In this document: piece by piece, positions 7,770 to 15,406 of the stretch
Layout of the letters: each line of letters opens with the position of its first letter
Position numbering within the stretch: position 1 is the first letter of the stretch
Assembly: GCA_910588405.1 (NCBI GenBank)
Contig: CAJUPT010000061.1
Coordinates: forward strand, 1 to 18,769
Length of the DNA: 18,769 nucleotides
Direction of reading: 5' to 3'
Source of the DNA: an uncultured Lachnospiraceae bacterium
GTDB taxonomy: Bacteria > Bacillota > Clostridia > Lachnospirales > Lachnospiraceae
Notes under the pieces: model-generated
The model's input: only the letters and a program-made list of their open reading frames with translations
The model's database searches: none
What the model was told of the DNA's origin: nothing
Position numbers and translations under genes: made by a program

Positions 7770-8132
7770 ATGAGCAAACGAATTATGGTGGTAGATGATT
7801 CTCGGCTGGCGCGGGTTCAGCTGGGCGATGTTTTGGAAGGTACGGATTATGAGATCGCGTCATATGTTCGAAGCGGAGAGGACGCGATCGAGCAGTATGA
7901 TGCGGTAAAGCCTGATCTGGTGACGATGGATATTATTATGCAGGGAATGGATGGTCTGGACGCTGCCGAGATTATTTTAAAACAGCACCCGGAGGCGAGG
8001 ATCATCATGGTTTCCTCCCTGGCGTATGAAGATACTTTTGAGAGAGCAAAAGCCATCGGCGCGAAAGGCTTTGTGGACAAGCCTTTTCATCGGGAGCAGC
8101 TGCTTAAAGCGTTTGAGGAGGCGCTTGGTTAA
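7770..8132 (+). CDS. CheY-like response regulator
   Basis: A 120-residue single-domain receiver with the complete active site: D9/D10, D54 in LVTMDIIMQGMDG, S82/S83 at the switch position and K104 in GFVDKPFHREQ. The compact length and lack of tail match CheY. It lies 21 bp after the CheX-like gene, with AAAGGGGG (7754-7761 region) as ribosome site, and is the last gene before the terminator at 8189-8235. In motile bacteria CheY-P acts on the flagellar switch. No flagellar gene is seen here, so this could be the output of a non-motility pathway. Calling it cheY would overstate what is known. Confidence 0.9.
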   Translation: MSKRIMVVDDSRLARVQLGDVLEGTDYEIASYVRSGEDAIEQYDAVKPDLVTMDIIMQGMDGLDAAEIILKQHPEARIIMVSSLAYEDTFERAKAIGAKGFVDKPFHREQLLKAFEEALG

Positions 8133-8188
8133 AGGTCGGTTGTGTCTGACTTTCGGAATGGATGTAAAATTGTAATAGATAAAAGCAA

Positions 8189-8235
8189 AAACTGCCGTAA
8201 GACAAAAACATCGCTGTTTTGTCTTACGGCAGTTT
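8189..8235. terminator. Bidirectional terminator, 19-bp perfect stem
   Basis: The arms at 8189-8207 and 8217-8235 are perfect reverse complements over 19 bp, with a 9-nt loop. The stem has a GC-rich core (CTGCCG/CGGCAG). The outer and inner ends are A-rich on the left and T-rich on the right, so it can work on both strands. It sits between the convergent CheY-like gene and hydF. Confidence 0.85.
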
Positions 8236-8297
8236 GTTGATTTCGAAGGATTTGGCAAAAGGAGCCGTCAGGCAGCTGCCAAAAGTGTCGGTTTCTG

Positions 8298-9512
8298 TTA
8301 TGCCTCATCCGCCAATGCCATGGCGATCTGCGGAAAGGGTTCTAGGCTGCGCTTTAAAATGCCGTTGATATAGGCCATCAGGATTCCATAGTTTGTGACG
8401 GGCACTCCCTGATCCTCGGCACACTGCAGCCGGTATTTCATCTCCCGCTCATTCAGCATACAGCCGCCGCAGTGAACAACCATGGCGTATTCTCCTAGTT
8501 CGTCGGGAAATTCCGTGCCGGAGGTGAAATCAAATTCTAATTGTTTGCCGGTGTACTGGCGAATCCACCTGGGGATTTTCACCGTGCCGATATCGTCGCA
8601 CTGGCGATGATGGGTACAGCCCTCGCAGATCAACACCCTGTCTCCGTCCTTTAAGGCTTCGATGGCCCGGACTCCTTTTACGGTCAGCTCCAGGTTGCCC
8701 TTATAGCGGGCGAACAGGATTGAGAAGGAGGTGAGCGGAATATCTTCGGGGGTATCGGCGGATACGCCGGCAAATACCTGACTGTCGGTAATCACCAGTC
8801 TGACCTTCTGTCCCAGACGTTTCAGTGTGTTTTTCAGTTCATTTTCTTTTACGACGATGGAAACGGCGTCCGCTTCCAGAATATCCCGGATGGTCTGCTG
8901 CTGGGGCAGAATCAGACGGCCCTTAGGGGCGGCTTTGTCGATGGGCACCACAAGCACCACAAAATCGGAAGGAGAGAGCAGATCGGCCACGATCCGCTGC
9001 TGGGGCTCCTGGGTGGCGGCGAGCCGGGCGATCAGCTCTTTCAATTCATAGATATTGGAGCCTTCCATGGCGCTGACCCATATCTCATTCGGGCTATTTT
9101 TTTCGGCGGTCGGACCGCACAGGTCGGCTTTGTTGTAGACCACGACATAAGGCAGCCCTTTTTTCTGAAACATGCCGATCAGTTCCTCGTCGCTCTGTTT
9201 TTTTCCTTCCGTGCCGTCCACGATTAAAACGGCCACATCCGTTTTATTCAAAACCTGACGGGTTTTTTTGATACGCAGCTCGCCGAGAGCGCCCTCATCG
9301 TCGATGCCGGGAGTGTCGATAATCATGACAGGGCCCAGAGGTAAAAGCTCCATGGCTTTATATACCGGGTCCGTGGTGGTGCCCTTTACGTCGGAGACAA
9401 TGGCCAGGTTCTGACCGGTGACAGCGTTGACTACGCTGGATTTGCCCGCGTTTCTGCGTCCGAAGAAGCCGATGTGTACCCTGTCGGACGCAGGTGTGCT
9501 GTTAAGACTCAT
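8298..9512 (-). CDS. hydF: [FeFe] hydrogenase maturation GTPase HydF
   Basis: HydF is the GTPase scaffold on which the two-iron subcluster of the H-cluster is assembled before transfer to apo-hydrogenase. The 404-residue protein has an N-terminal GTPase domain with G1 GRRNAGKS (18-25), T-rich switch I around TTTDP, G3 DTPG (66-69) and G4 NKAD (127-130). A dimerisation region follows. The C-terminal cluster-binding domain has C299-T-H301 and, 45 residues on, H347-C348-G-G-C351, the diagnostic CxH...HCxxC motif. AGGAGG lies 9 nt before the ATG. It is downstream of hydE with a 43-bp gap containing a short direct repeat. The residues needed for activity all seem present. Confidence 0.96.
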   Translation of the reverse strand: MSLNSTPASDRVHIGFFGRRNAGKSSVVNAVTGQNLAIVSDVKGTTTDPVYKAMELLPLGPVMIIDTPGIDDEGALGELRIKKTRQVLNKTDVAVLIVDGTEGKKQSDEELIGMFQKKGLPYVVVYNKADLCGPTAEKNSPNEIWVSAMEGSNIYELKELIARLAATQEPQQRIVADLLSPSDFVVLVVPIDKAAPKGRLILPQQQTIRDILEADAVSIVVKENELKNTLKRLGQKVRLVITDSQVFAGVSADTPEDIPLTSFSILFARYKGNLELTVKGVRAIEALKDGDRVLICEGCTHHRQCDDIGTVKIPRWIRQYTGKQLEFDFTSGTEFPDELGEYAMVVHCGGCMLNEREMKYRLQCAEDQGVPVTNYGILMAYINGILKRSLEPFPQIAMALADEA

Positions 9513-9530
9513 AATATTTATCCTCCTAAA

Positions 9531-9555
9531 TTGAGTTCCGCTGATTTGAGTTCCG
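9531..9555. repeat. Direct repeat TTGAGTTCCG in the hydE-hydF gap
   Basis: Two exact 10-bp copies, at 9531-9540 and 9546-9555, separated by five bases (period 15). They fill much of the 43-bp gap between the hydE stop codon and the hydF ribosome site. Probably a small local duplication. Confidence 0.6.
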
Positions 9556-10602
9556 TTATTTTTTATAATCCCCCCGCCCGATGATTACCTGGCAGCCGAT
9601 GGCTTCCATGCGTTTTTTCAGCAGGGTGACGCTCTCGGCGGCTTCCTCACCGGTGGAGATTTTATTGTCATAGAGCATGTATTTTTTGCGGACGGATAAG
9701 GGCGACAGGTTGGGCATAATGACGTTTGCCCCGGCATGTACGCCTTTTTCCCGTCCGTTGGGGTCAATGGTTCCCAGGGCTGTGGTGGCGGGCAGGAGCA
9801 CCTTGGGCAGCATCAGCCGGATAATCGCCAGGTAAAACAGCGTGTCCTCCACAGTACCTGCCGGTTTTTTCGCGAAGGGCGTGTCATGGTGGGGGATAAA
9901 AGGCCCGATGCCCACCATCTGGGGCTGAAGCTCATGAATGTATAACAGATCCTGCGCCAGATGGTGGGCAGTCTGAAAGGGAGAGCCCACCATAAATCCG
10001 CAGCCGGTCTGGTAGCCGATCTCCTTTAGATTATGCAGGCATTCCATCCGGCGGGCCAAAGACAATTCCGGCGGATGAAGCTTCGCGTAATGCTCCGGGG
10101 TCGCCGTCTCATGGCGCAGCAAGTACCGGTCAGCGCCTGCATCGAACCAAGCCTGATAGCTTTCCCGGCTCCGTTCTCCCAGAGAAAGGGTGACGGCGCA
10201 GTCAGGATAGTCCTTTTTGATGGCAGTCAAGATCTGGCAGACCTTTTCATCGGTGTACCAGCCGTCCTCTCCGCCCTGCAGAACGAAGGTGCGAAAGCCC
10301 AGCTCGTAGCCTGTCCGGCAGCATTCCATAATGTCCTCTGGTTCCAGTCGATATCTCTGGGCGTTACGGTTGCTTCGCCGGATGCCGCAGTAGATGCAGT
10401 CGTTTTTACAGTAATTTGTCAGCTCGATCAGGCCGCGGATGTAGATTTCATTTCCATAGTTTTCCTGGCGCAGCCGATCTGCTTTTTGGAAAAGGTATTC
10501 ATCCGTATCGGGGGTATGCTTTTCGATCAGACGGATAAAATCCTCTTTGTTTAAAACCTGATTCTGTTCCAGACGGTCGATCAGGCGGGGCAAGTTGTCC
10601 AT
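9556..10602 (-). CDS. hydE: [FeFe] hydrogenase H-cluster radical SAM maturase HydE
   Basis: HydE is a radical S-adenosylmethionine enzyme that works with HydG and HydF to build the organometallic two-iron part of the [FeFe]-hydrogenase active site. The 348-residue length is normal. The radical SAM motif is C65-KND-C69-IY-C72, preceded by RGLIELTNY and followed by GIRRSN, a context typical of HydE/BioB-like proteins. Other family stretches are FVLQGGEDGWYTD, CGFMVGSPFQT and VGIGPFIPHHDTPF. AAGGAG precedes the ATG. It is the first gene of the minus-strand hydE-hydF unit and diverges from the exonuclease gene. HydG and the hydrogenase itself are not in the window. Confidence 0.96.
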   Translation of the reverse strand: MDNLPRLIDRLEQNQVLNKEDFIRLIEKHTPDTDEYLFQKADRLRQENYGNEIYIRGLIELTNYCKNDCIYCGIRRSNRNAQRYRLEPEDIMECCRTGYELGFRTFVLQGGEDGWYTDEKVCQILTAIKKDYPDCAVTLSLGERSRESYQAWFDAGADRYLLRHETATPEHYAKLHPPELSLARRMECLHNLKEIGYQTGCGFMVGSPFQTAHHLAQDLLYIHELQPQMVGIGPFIPHHDTPFAKKPAGTVEDTLFYLAIIRLMLPKVLLPATTALGTIDPNGREKGVHAGANVIMPNLSPLSVRKKYMLYDNKISTGEEAAESVTLLKKRMEAIGCQVIIGRGDYKK

Positions 10603-10637
10603 AGGTACTCCTTCTTTTGTGTTTGATCTATGTAATT

Positions 10638-10665
10638 ATTATAGCTTTTTTGCGCCTAATAGCAA
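10638..10665 (-). promoter_or_regulatory. Likely hydE promoter
   Basis: Read on the minus strand, TTGCTA (10660-10665) lies 16 bp before a perfect TATAAT (10638-10643). The start of transcription would fall about 30 nt upstream of the hydE ATG. Confidence 0.5.
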
Positions 10666-10700
10666 TAGTTTATCGGGAAAACGCACAGAAAAAATATCTT

Positions 10701-10729
10701 TTGACCATGGCGGGATGTTGTGATAAAAT
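10701..10729 (+). promoter_or_regulatory. Extended -10 promoter of the exonuclease-holB operon
   Basis: TTGACC (10701-10706), a 17-bp spacer, and TAAAAT (10724-10729) preceded by TGA, which gives an extended -10. The start of transcription would be near 10736, about 30 nt before the ATG at 10767. Confidence 0.75.
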
Positions 10730-10766
10730 AATGAATAGTGCCGAGATAAGGCAGAGGAGGATCGTT

Positions 10767-11729
10767 ATGGATTATATTGTACTGGATCTGGAATGGAACC
10801 AGTCCCCTGCCGGCAAATCTGGTGAGAACCGGGCCATTCCTTTTGAGATTATAGAGATCGGTGCATTAAAGCTTTCGGAAACGATGCGGATAGAGGACCG
10901 TTTTCACGAATGTGTCCGTCCTCAGGTATATCGGCGTCTGCATTTTAAAACCCAGGAGCTGGTCCATATATCTATGAAGGAGCTGCGGGATGCCCGCTGT
11001 TTCCCTGAAGTGATAGAGGATTTTCTTGATTGGTGTGGGGATGATTATATGATCTGCACCTGGGGGAGCATGGATTTGGAGGAGCTGCAGCGGAATATCG
11101 AATTTTATCACCTGGAAAATCCTTTTCCCAGGCCGTTGCTTTTTTATGATGTGCAGAAGCTGTTCAGCCGGATTTACGAAGACGGTCATTCCAGGAGATC
11201 TCTGGAATATGCGGTAGAATTCTTACATTTTCAGAAATCTCTGACTTTTCACGGGGCGTTCGAGGACACCTGTTACACTGCCATGATTATGCAGCAGCTT
11301 GACTGGAGCCTTGCAAAAATATATCTGTCTGTGGATTACCATCGGCCGCCTGCTGCGAAAGAGGATGAGATTTATCTGACTTTTCCCGATTACGCGAAAT
11401 ATGTGTCTCGTCCTTTTGACACAAGAGAGGACGTGATGGAAGACAAAACGGTTATTTCCACACCCTGTTCTGTCTGCGGCCGCTTATTGCGCAAACGGAT
11501 TCGATGGTTTCCCTCAGGGGGGAAAACCTATGACAGTCTGTCCTGGTGTCCGGACCATGGCTATATGAAAGGGAAGATCCGCCTGAAAAAGTCGGCGGAC
11601 GATAAGCAGTATTACGCGGTGAAGATACTCCGTCCGGCCGATGAGGAAGAAGCGGCGGCGGTTCGGGAAAAGAGAGAGAATCTAAGGAAAAAACGTAAAA
11701 GCCGCAGAAAGCATAAGCAGGAGACTTAA
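10767..11729 (+). CDS. DEDDh 3'-5' exonuclease with C-terminal zinc-ribbon-like region
   Basis: A 320-residue exonuclease of the DnaQ/RNase T fold. The metal-binding residues are all visible: D7 and E9 in IVLDLEWN (Exo I), D103 in TWGSMDLEEL (Exo II), and H162-x4-D167 in FHGAFEDTCY (Exo III, DEDDh type). The sequence resembles KapD/ERI-1-like exonucleases more than DnaQ proper. C-terminal to the fold are C234-x2-C237 and C261-x2-H264, a possible zinc ribbon, and a very basic tail (303-317) that may contact nucleic acid. I chose ATG 10767, with AGAGGAGG 6 nt upstream; the earlier ATG at 10617 lies before the promoter. It leads an operon with holB 23 bp downstream. Whether it acts on DNA or RNA cannot be told. 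Confidence 0.88.
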   Translation: MDYIVLDLEWNQSPAGKSGENRAIPFEIIEIGALKLSETMRIEDRFHECVRPQVYRRLHFKTQELVHISMKELRDARCFPEVIEDFLDWCGDDYMICTWGSMDLEELQRNIEFYHLENPFPRPLLFYDVQKLFSRIYEDGHSRRSLEYAVEFLHFQKSLTFHGAFEDTCYTAMIMQQLDWSLAKIYLSVDYHRPPAAKEDEIYLTFPDYAKYVSRPFDTREDVMEDKTVISTPCSVCGRLLRKRIRWFPSGGKTYDSLSWCPDHGYMKGKIRLKKSADDKQYYAVKILRPADEEEAAAVREKRENLRKKRKSRRKHKQET

Positions 11730-11752
11730 AAACAGGCAAACGGGAGGGGATT

Positions 11753-12745
11753 ATGTTTCAATTTAAGGATATTTTAGGGCAGGACGCAGTGAAAGAACAT
11801 CTGGCCAGGGCGATTGAAGAAACCCATATCTCCCATGCCTATATTTTGTCCGGAGAGACAGGAATGGGAAAGAAGCTGTTGGCAAAAACCTTTGCTATGG
11901 CCATCGAGTGCGAGAATCGCAAAGGAATCGAGCCCTGCGGCGTCTGCCACTCCTGCCGCCAGTTTTTGACGGACAATCATCCGGATATTATTTATGTCAC
12001 CCATGAGAAGCCGGGCAGCATCGGCGTGGACGATATCAGGGAGAAGCTGGTGGAGGATGTGCAAATCAAGCCTTATGCCAATCCATATAAGATCTATATT
12101 GTAGACGAGGCCGGGAAGATGACGGTCCAGGCTCAGAACGCGCTGCTGAAAACCATAGAGGAGCCGCCGGCATACGCCGTTATCCTATTACTGGCGGCAA
12201 ACAGCGAGGCATTTTTGCCGACGATTCTGTCCCGGTGTATTATGCTGCCGTTAAAGCCGCTGCCTGACGAGGTGGTGAAGGGTTATCTGTCAGAACATCT
12301 GCATATGGCAAAGCAGCAGGCGGATATCTGCTGTGCTTTCGCCAGAGGGAATCTGGGCAAAGCCATTTCCCTGGCCCGGTCCGAGGCGTTTATGGACATG
12401 TACCAGAGCGTGCTTCGGATTCTGAAGGGGGCGAAGGAAATGTCCGTGCCCATGATGATAGAAAGTTTGCGGGTTTTAAAGGATGGAAACCGGGATTTTA
12501 TGGAATGTCTGGAGCTGATGAAGCTGTGGTATCGGGATGTGATGGTTTTTAAAGCCACCCAGGATGCCAATGTACTGATTTTTATTCACGAGCTGACAGC
12601 GATCAGGGAGACGGCCAATTACAGCAGCTTTCACGGAATTGACACGGTTATCGACGCCATCGATAAGGCCAGGATTCGGCTGAATGCGAATGTGGGGTTT
12701 GATCTGGTGATGGAATTGCTGCTGCTGACGATTAAGGAGTTGTAG
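11753..12745 (+). CDS. holB: DNA polymerase III subunit delta'
   Basis: A clamp-loader subunit of the replicative polymerase (330 residues). It has an AAA+ fold with the P-loop G34-ETGMGKK41. A zinc module follows with C53 and then C62-x2-C65-x2-C68. DEAGKM (118-123) stands at the Walker B position and SRC (160-162) is the conserved clamp-loader motif. TVQAQNALLKTIEEPP is strongly typical of delta' and tau/gamma. At 330 residues it is delta' rather than DnaX. It sits next to ricT, as in B. subtilis and many Firmicutes. ATG 11753 has GGAGGGG upstream. Confidence 0.95.
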   Translation: MFQFKDILGQDAVKEHLARAIEETHISHAYILSGETGMGKKLLAKTFAMAIECENRKGIEPCGVCHSCRQFLTDNHPDIIYVTHEKPGSIGVDDIREKLVEDVQIKPYANPYKIYIVDEAGKMTVQAQNALLKTIEEPPAYAVILLLAANSEAFLPTILSRCIMLPLKPLPDEVVKGYLSEHLHMAKQQADICCAFARGNLGKAISLARSEAFMDMYQSVLRILKGAKEMSVPMMIESLRVLKDGNRDFMECLELMKLWYRDVMVFKATQDANVLIFIHELTAIRETANYSSFHGIDTVIDAIDKARIRLNANVGFDLVMELLLLTIKEL

Positions 12746-12765
12746 AAAGGAACGATTGATCGATT

Positions 12766-13671
12766 ATGATAAAAGTAATAGGAGTCAGATTCCGCACTGC
12801 CGGAAAAATCTATTTTTTTGATCCGGGAGAGCTGGAAATCAAAAAAGGCCAGAATGTGATTGTGGAGACGGCCAGGGGCGTGGAATACGGCTATGTGGTC
12901 ATGGGTGTCCGGGAAGTGGAGGAGGAGAAGGTGGTACAGCCTTTGAAAGCGGTATTGCGCGTCGCCACGGAGCAGGATGACCGGACGGAGGAGAAGAATA
13001 AGGAAAAAGAAAAAGCGGCTCACCGGGTATGCCTTGAGAAAATCGCCAAACACAATCTGGATATGAAGCTGATCGACACGGAATATACTTTTGATAATAA
13101 TAAAGTGCTGTTCTATTTTACTGCCGACGGCCGCATCGACTTCCGGGAGCTGGTGAAGGACCTGGCTTCGGTGTTTAAGACGAGAATCGAGCTTCGGCAG
13201 ATCGGCGTCCGGGATGAGACGAAGATCTTAGGCGGTGTGGGAAACTGCGGCCGGGAGCTGTGCTGCCATACCTACCTGTCCGAATTTATCCCGGTGTCCA
13301 TTAAGATGGCGAAGGAACAAAACCTGTCCTTAAACCCGTCCAAGATTTCCGGAACCTGCGGCAGGCTGATGTGCTGCCTGAAAAATGAGGAGGACACCTA
13401 CGAGTATCTGAACAGCCGGCTGCCCTCCATCGGAGATTTTGTCACCGCCGAGGATGGGTTTAAAGGCGAAGTGCACAGCGTCAATGTGCTGCGTCAGACG
13501 GTGAAGGTGCTGGTGACGGTGGACAAGGATAACCGGGATATCCGGGAATATAAGGTAAAACAGCTTCGTTTCCGTCCGAAACGCAGAAAAGAGCGGCTGG
13601 ATATTAAGGATGAGGAATTAAAGGAGCTGGAAGCGCTGGAGAAGAAGGAAGGAAGTTCAAAGCTGCCATGA
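12766..13671 (+). CDS. ricT: PSP1-domain protein RicT (YaaT)
   Basis: A 301-residue homologue of B. subtilis RicT (YaaT), which with RicA and RicF forms an Fe-S complex that stimulates RNase Y-dependent mRNA maturation and affects sporulation and competence. The PSP1 domain includes TADGRIDFRELVKDL and RIELRQIGVRDE. The conserved cysteines are C161, C166, C167 in GNCGRELCC and C198, C203, C204 in GTCGRLMCC. A C-terminal barrel-like region follows. It lies 20 bp after holB, the order seen in B. subtilis, and its stop overlaps the next start by ATGA. RicA and RicF are not in the window. Confidence 0.93.
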   Translation: MIKVIGVRFRTAGKIYFFDPGELEIKKGQNVIVETARGVEYGYVVMGVREVEEEKVVQPLKAVLRVATEQDDRTEEKNKEKEKAAHRVCLEKIAKHNLDMKLIDTEYTFDNNKVLFYFTADGRIDFRELVKDLASVFKTRIELRQIGVRDETKILGGVGNCGRELCCHTYLSEFIPVSIKMAKEQNLSLNPSKISGTCGRLMCCLKNEEDTYEYLNSRLPSIGDFVTAEDGFKGEVHSVNVLRQTVKVLVTVDKDNRDIREYKVKQLRFRPKRRKERLDIKDEELKELEALEKKEGSSKLP

Positions 13672-14423
13672 CGGGAAGAGAGGAATATGGCGTCAAAATA
13701 TACGAGGACGAACGTCTGGACGACCTGCAGCGGAATCATTATAAAATTATACAGAAGCCGAAACGGTTTTGCTTTGGTATGGACGCGGTGCTGCTCTCCG
13801 GATTCGCACAGGTGAGGAAAGGGGAGACGGCGCTGGATCTGGGAACCGGCACCGGAATTATCCCGATTCTTCTGGAGGCGAAAACCCAGGGACAGCATTT
13901 TACCGGGCTGGAAATTCAGTCGGAGATGGCGGAGATGGCGGGCCGCAGTGTGGCCTATAACCGCCTGGAAGAGAAGGTTTCTATTGTATGCGGCGATATT
14001 AAGGAAGCTTCCGCCTTGTTTGGCGAAGCTTCCTTCGACGTAGTTACCTGTAATCCGCCTTATATGAATCAGAATCATGGCCTGAAAAATCCGGAGGAAC
14101 CAAAGGCGATCGCCCGCCATGAGATTTTGTGCACCTTTGAGGATGTGGCCAGGGAGGCAGCCAGGCTGCTGCGTTTGGGAGGCCGTTTTTATATGGTTCA
14201 TCGTCCGCGCCGTCTGGTGGAATTGTTTGAAACTATGAGGGTTTACCATTTGGAGCCAAAGCGGATGAAATTGGTACACCCATTTGTGGACCAGGAGGCG
14301 AATATGGTGCTGATCGAAGCCTTTTTGGGCGGACGGCCCCAGATGCGCGTCGAGCCGCCTGTGATCGTCTATCAGGCGCCGGGCGTTTACAGCGAGGAAA
14401 TTTACACGATCTATGGATATTGA
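13668..14423 (+). CDS. trmN6: tRNA1(Val) (adenine-37-N6)-methyltransferase-like protein
   Basis: A 251-residue class I SAM methyltransferase of the YabB/TrmN6 (YfiC) family. The SAM loop is DLGTGTG (57-63) and the N6-adenine catalytic motif is NPPY (129-132). FGMDAVLLSGFA near the N-terminus is a family signature. E. coli YfiC methylates A37 of tRNA1(Val); the Firmicute substrate is inferred from this. It is coupled to ricT (4-bp overlap) and overlaps rsmI by 11 bp. B. subtilis has yabB at the same place, but there yabA comes before it. Confidence 0.9.
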   Translation: MTGREEYGVKIYEDERLDDLQRNHYKIIQKPKRFCFGMDAVLLSGFAQVRKGETALDLGTGTGIIPILLEAKTQGQHFTGLEIQSEMAEMAGRSVAYNRLEEKVSIVCGDIKEASALFGEASFDVVTCNPPYMNQNHGLKNPEEPKAIARHEILCTFEDVAREAARLLRLGGRFYMVHRPRRLVELFETMRVYHLEPKRMKLVHPFVDQEANMVLIEAFLGGRPQMRVEPPVIVYQAPGVYSEEIYTIYGY

Positions 14424-15288
14424 AACGAAGTCAGGAATATTGTATCTCTGTGCCACGCCCATAGGAAATCTGGAGGATATCACTCTGCGCACGCTGCGAA
14501 TTTTAAAAGAAGCGGATCTGATTGCCGCAGAGGATACCAGGCACAGTCTGAAGCTGTTAAATCATTTTGGCATTAAAACGCCGATGACCAGCTATCATGA
14601 GCATAATAAAATAGAGAAGGCCCGTTATCTGGTGGAGCAGCTGAAAAGGGGGCTGTCGGTGGCGCTGATTACCGACGCAGGCACGCCCGGTATTTCCGAT
14701 CCGGGAGAGGAGCTGGTGCGCCAGTGCTATGAGGCCGGCGTTTCGCTGACGGCGCTGCCGGGTCCGGCTGCCTGCATCACGGCGCTCACTACTTCCGGTC
14801 TGGAAACTAGGCGGTTTTGCTTTGAGGCGTTTCTGCCCTATGACAAAAAAGAACGAGCGAGGGTTTTGGAGGAGCTTAGGGGAGAGACGCGGACCATCGT
14901 TCTTTATGAGGCGCCTCATCGTGTGAGAAAGACACTGGCGGAGCTTGAAGAAACGCTGGGCGGCGAACGCCGTCTGACTGTCTGCCGGGAGCTGACAAAG
15001 CGGTTTGAGGAAAGGATGCCTTTGACTTTGGAAGAGGCAGTCAGGTTTTATGAGCAAAACGAGCCCAAAGGGGAGTTTGTCCTGGTGATTCAGGGGAGAG
15101 ATCACCGACAGCTGGAGGCAGAAAAGATCAGAGACTGGGAGAGCATTTCGTTAGAAGCGCATTTACAGCAGTATCTGTCCCAGGGGCTGTCAAAAAAAGA
15201 GGCGATGAAGCAGATGGCGAAGGACAGAGGCGTGAGTAAGAGGGACATTTATCAGGAATTGATTGACGGGGCCGAGTCAAAGTTTTAA
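14413..15288 (+). CDS. rsmI: 16S rRNA (cytidine-1402-2'-O)-methyltransferase RsmI
   Basis: A 291-residue tetrapyrrole-methylase-fold enzyme that 2'-O-methylates C1402 in the ribosomal P site. Family motifs are CATPIGNLEDIT (about 13-24), AAEDTRHS (38-45), SYHEHN (60-65), DAGTPGISDPG (88-98) and LPGPAA. The C-terminal segment with GLSKKEAMKQMAKDRGVSKR is the small helical domain of longer RsmI proteins. It is the last gene of the operon; its start lies inside trmN6, so translation is coupled. Matches B. subtilis yabC in sequence class and position. Confidence 0.95.
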   Translation: MDIETKSGILYLCATPIGNLEDITLRTLRILKEADLIAAEDTRHSLKLLNHFGIKTPMTSYHEHNKIEKARYLVEQLKRGLSVALITDAGTPGISDPGEELVRQCYEAGVSLTALPGPAACITALTTSGLETRRFCFEAFLPYDKKERARVLEELRGETRTIVLYEAPHRVRKTLAELEETLGGERRLTVCRELTKRFEERMPLTLEEAVRFYEQNEPKGEFVLVIQGRDHRQLEAEKIRDWESISLEAHLQQYLSQGLSKKEAMKQMAKDRGVSKRDIYQELIDGAESKF

Positions 15289-15318
15289 ATATACACAGAC
15301 AAATGAATGATTGGAAGA

Positions 15319-15346
15319 TCATATCTGGTCAAAACCTTCATATAAT
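15319..15346 (+). promoter_or_regulatory. Possible sigma-E-like promoter before the M23 gene
   Basis: TCATATC (15319-15325), 13 bases, then CATATAAT (15339-15346). This resembles the mother-cell sigma-E pattern (kmATATT ... CATACAnT). The same bases hold a TATAAT, but no good sigma-A -35 stands 16-18 bp upstream. Weak evidence by itself. Confidence 0.35.
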
Positions 15347-15364
15347 AAAATAAACGACGGATAA

Positions 15365-15393
15365 AGCGGCGGGGCAGGCTCCGCTGCTTTTTT
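15365..15393 (+). terminator. Terminator between rsmI and the M23 gene
   Basis: A 10-bp stem (15365-15374 with 15379-15388, two G-U pairs), a 4-nt loop CAGG, and a run of six T at 15388-15393. It ends only 13 nt before the ATG of the peptidase gene and after the possible promoter at 15319-15346. Confidence 0.8.
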
Positions 15394-15406
15394 ACAGGCA
15401 GGGCTT

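Noticed and set aside
10617..10766. A longer start for the exonuclease, adding 50 residues with a hydrophobic stretch.
   Set aside because: It would cover the operon promoter and a perfect Shine-Dalgarno for ATG 10767, where the conserved domain begins at once.
13494..14492. A 332-residue open frame on the minus strand, and similar long ones at 916-1842 and 4330-5001.
   Set aside because: They lie fully opposite clearly real genes, have His/Leu/Arg-rich composition of antisense shadow frames, and show no domain.
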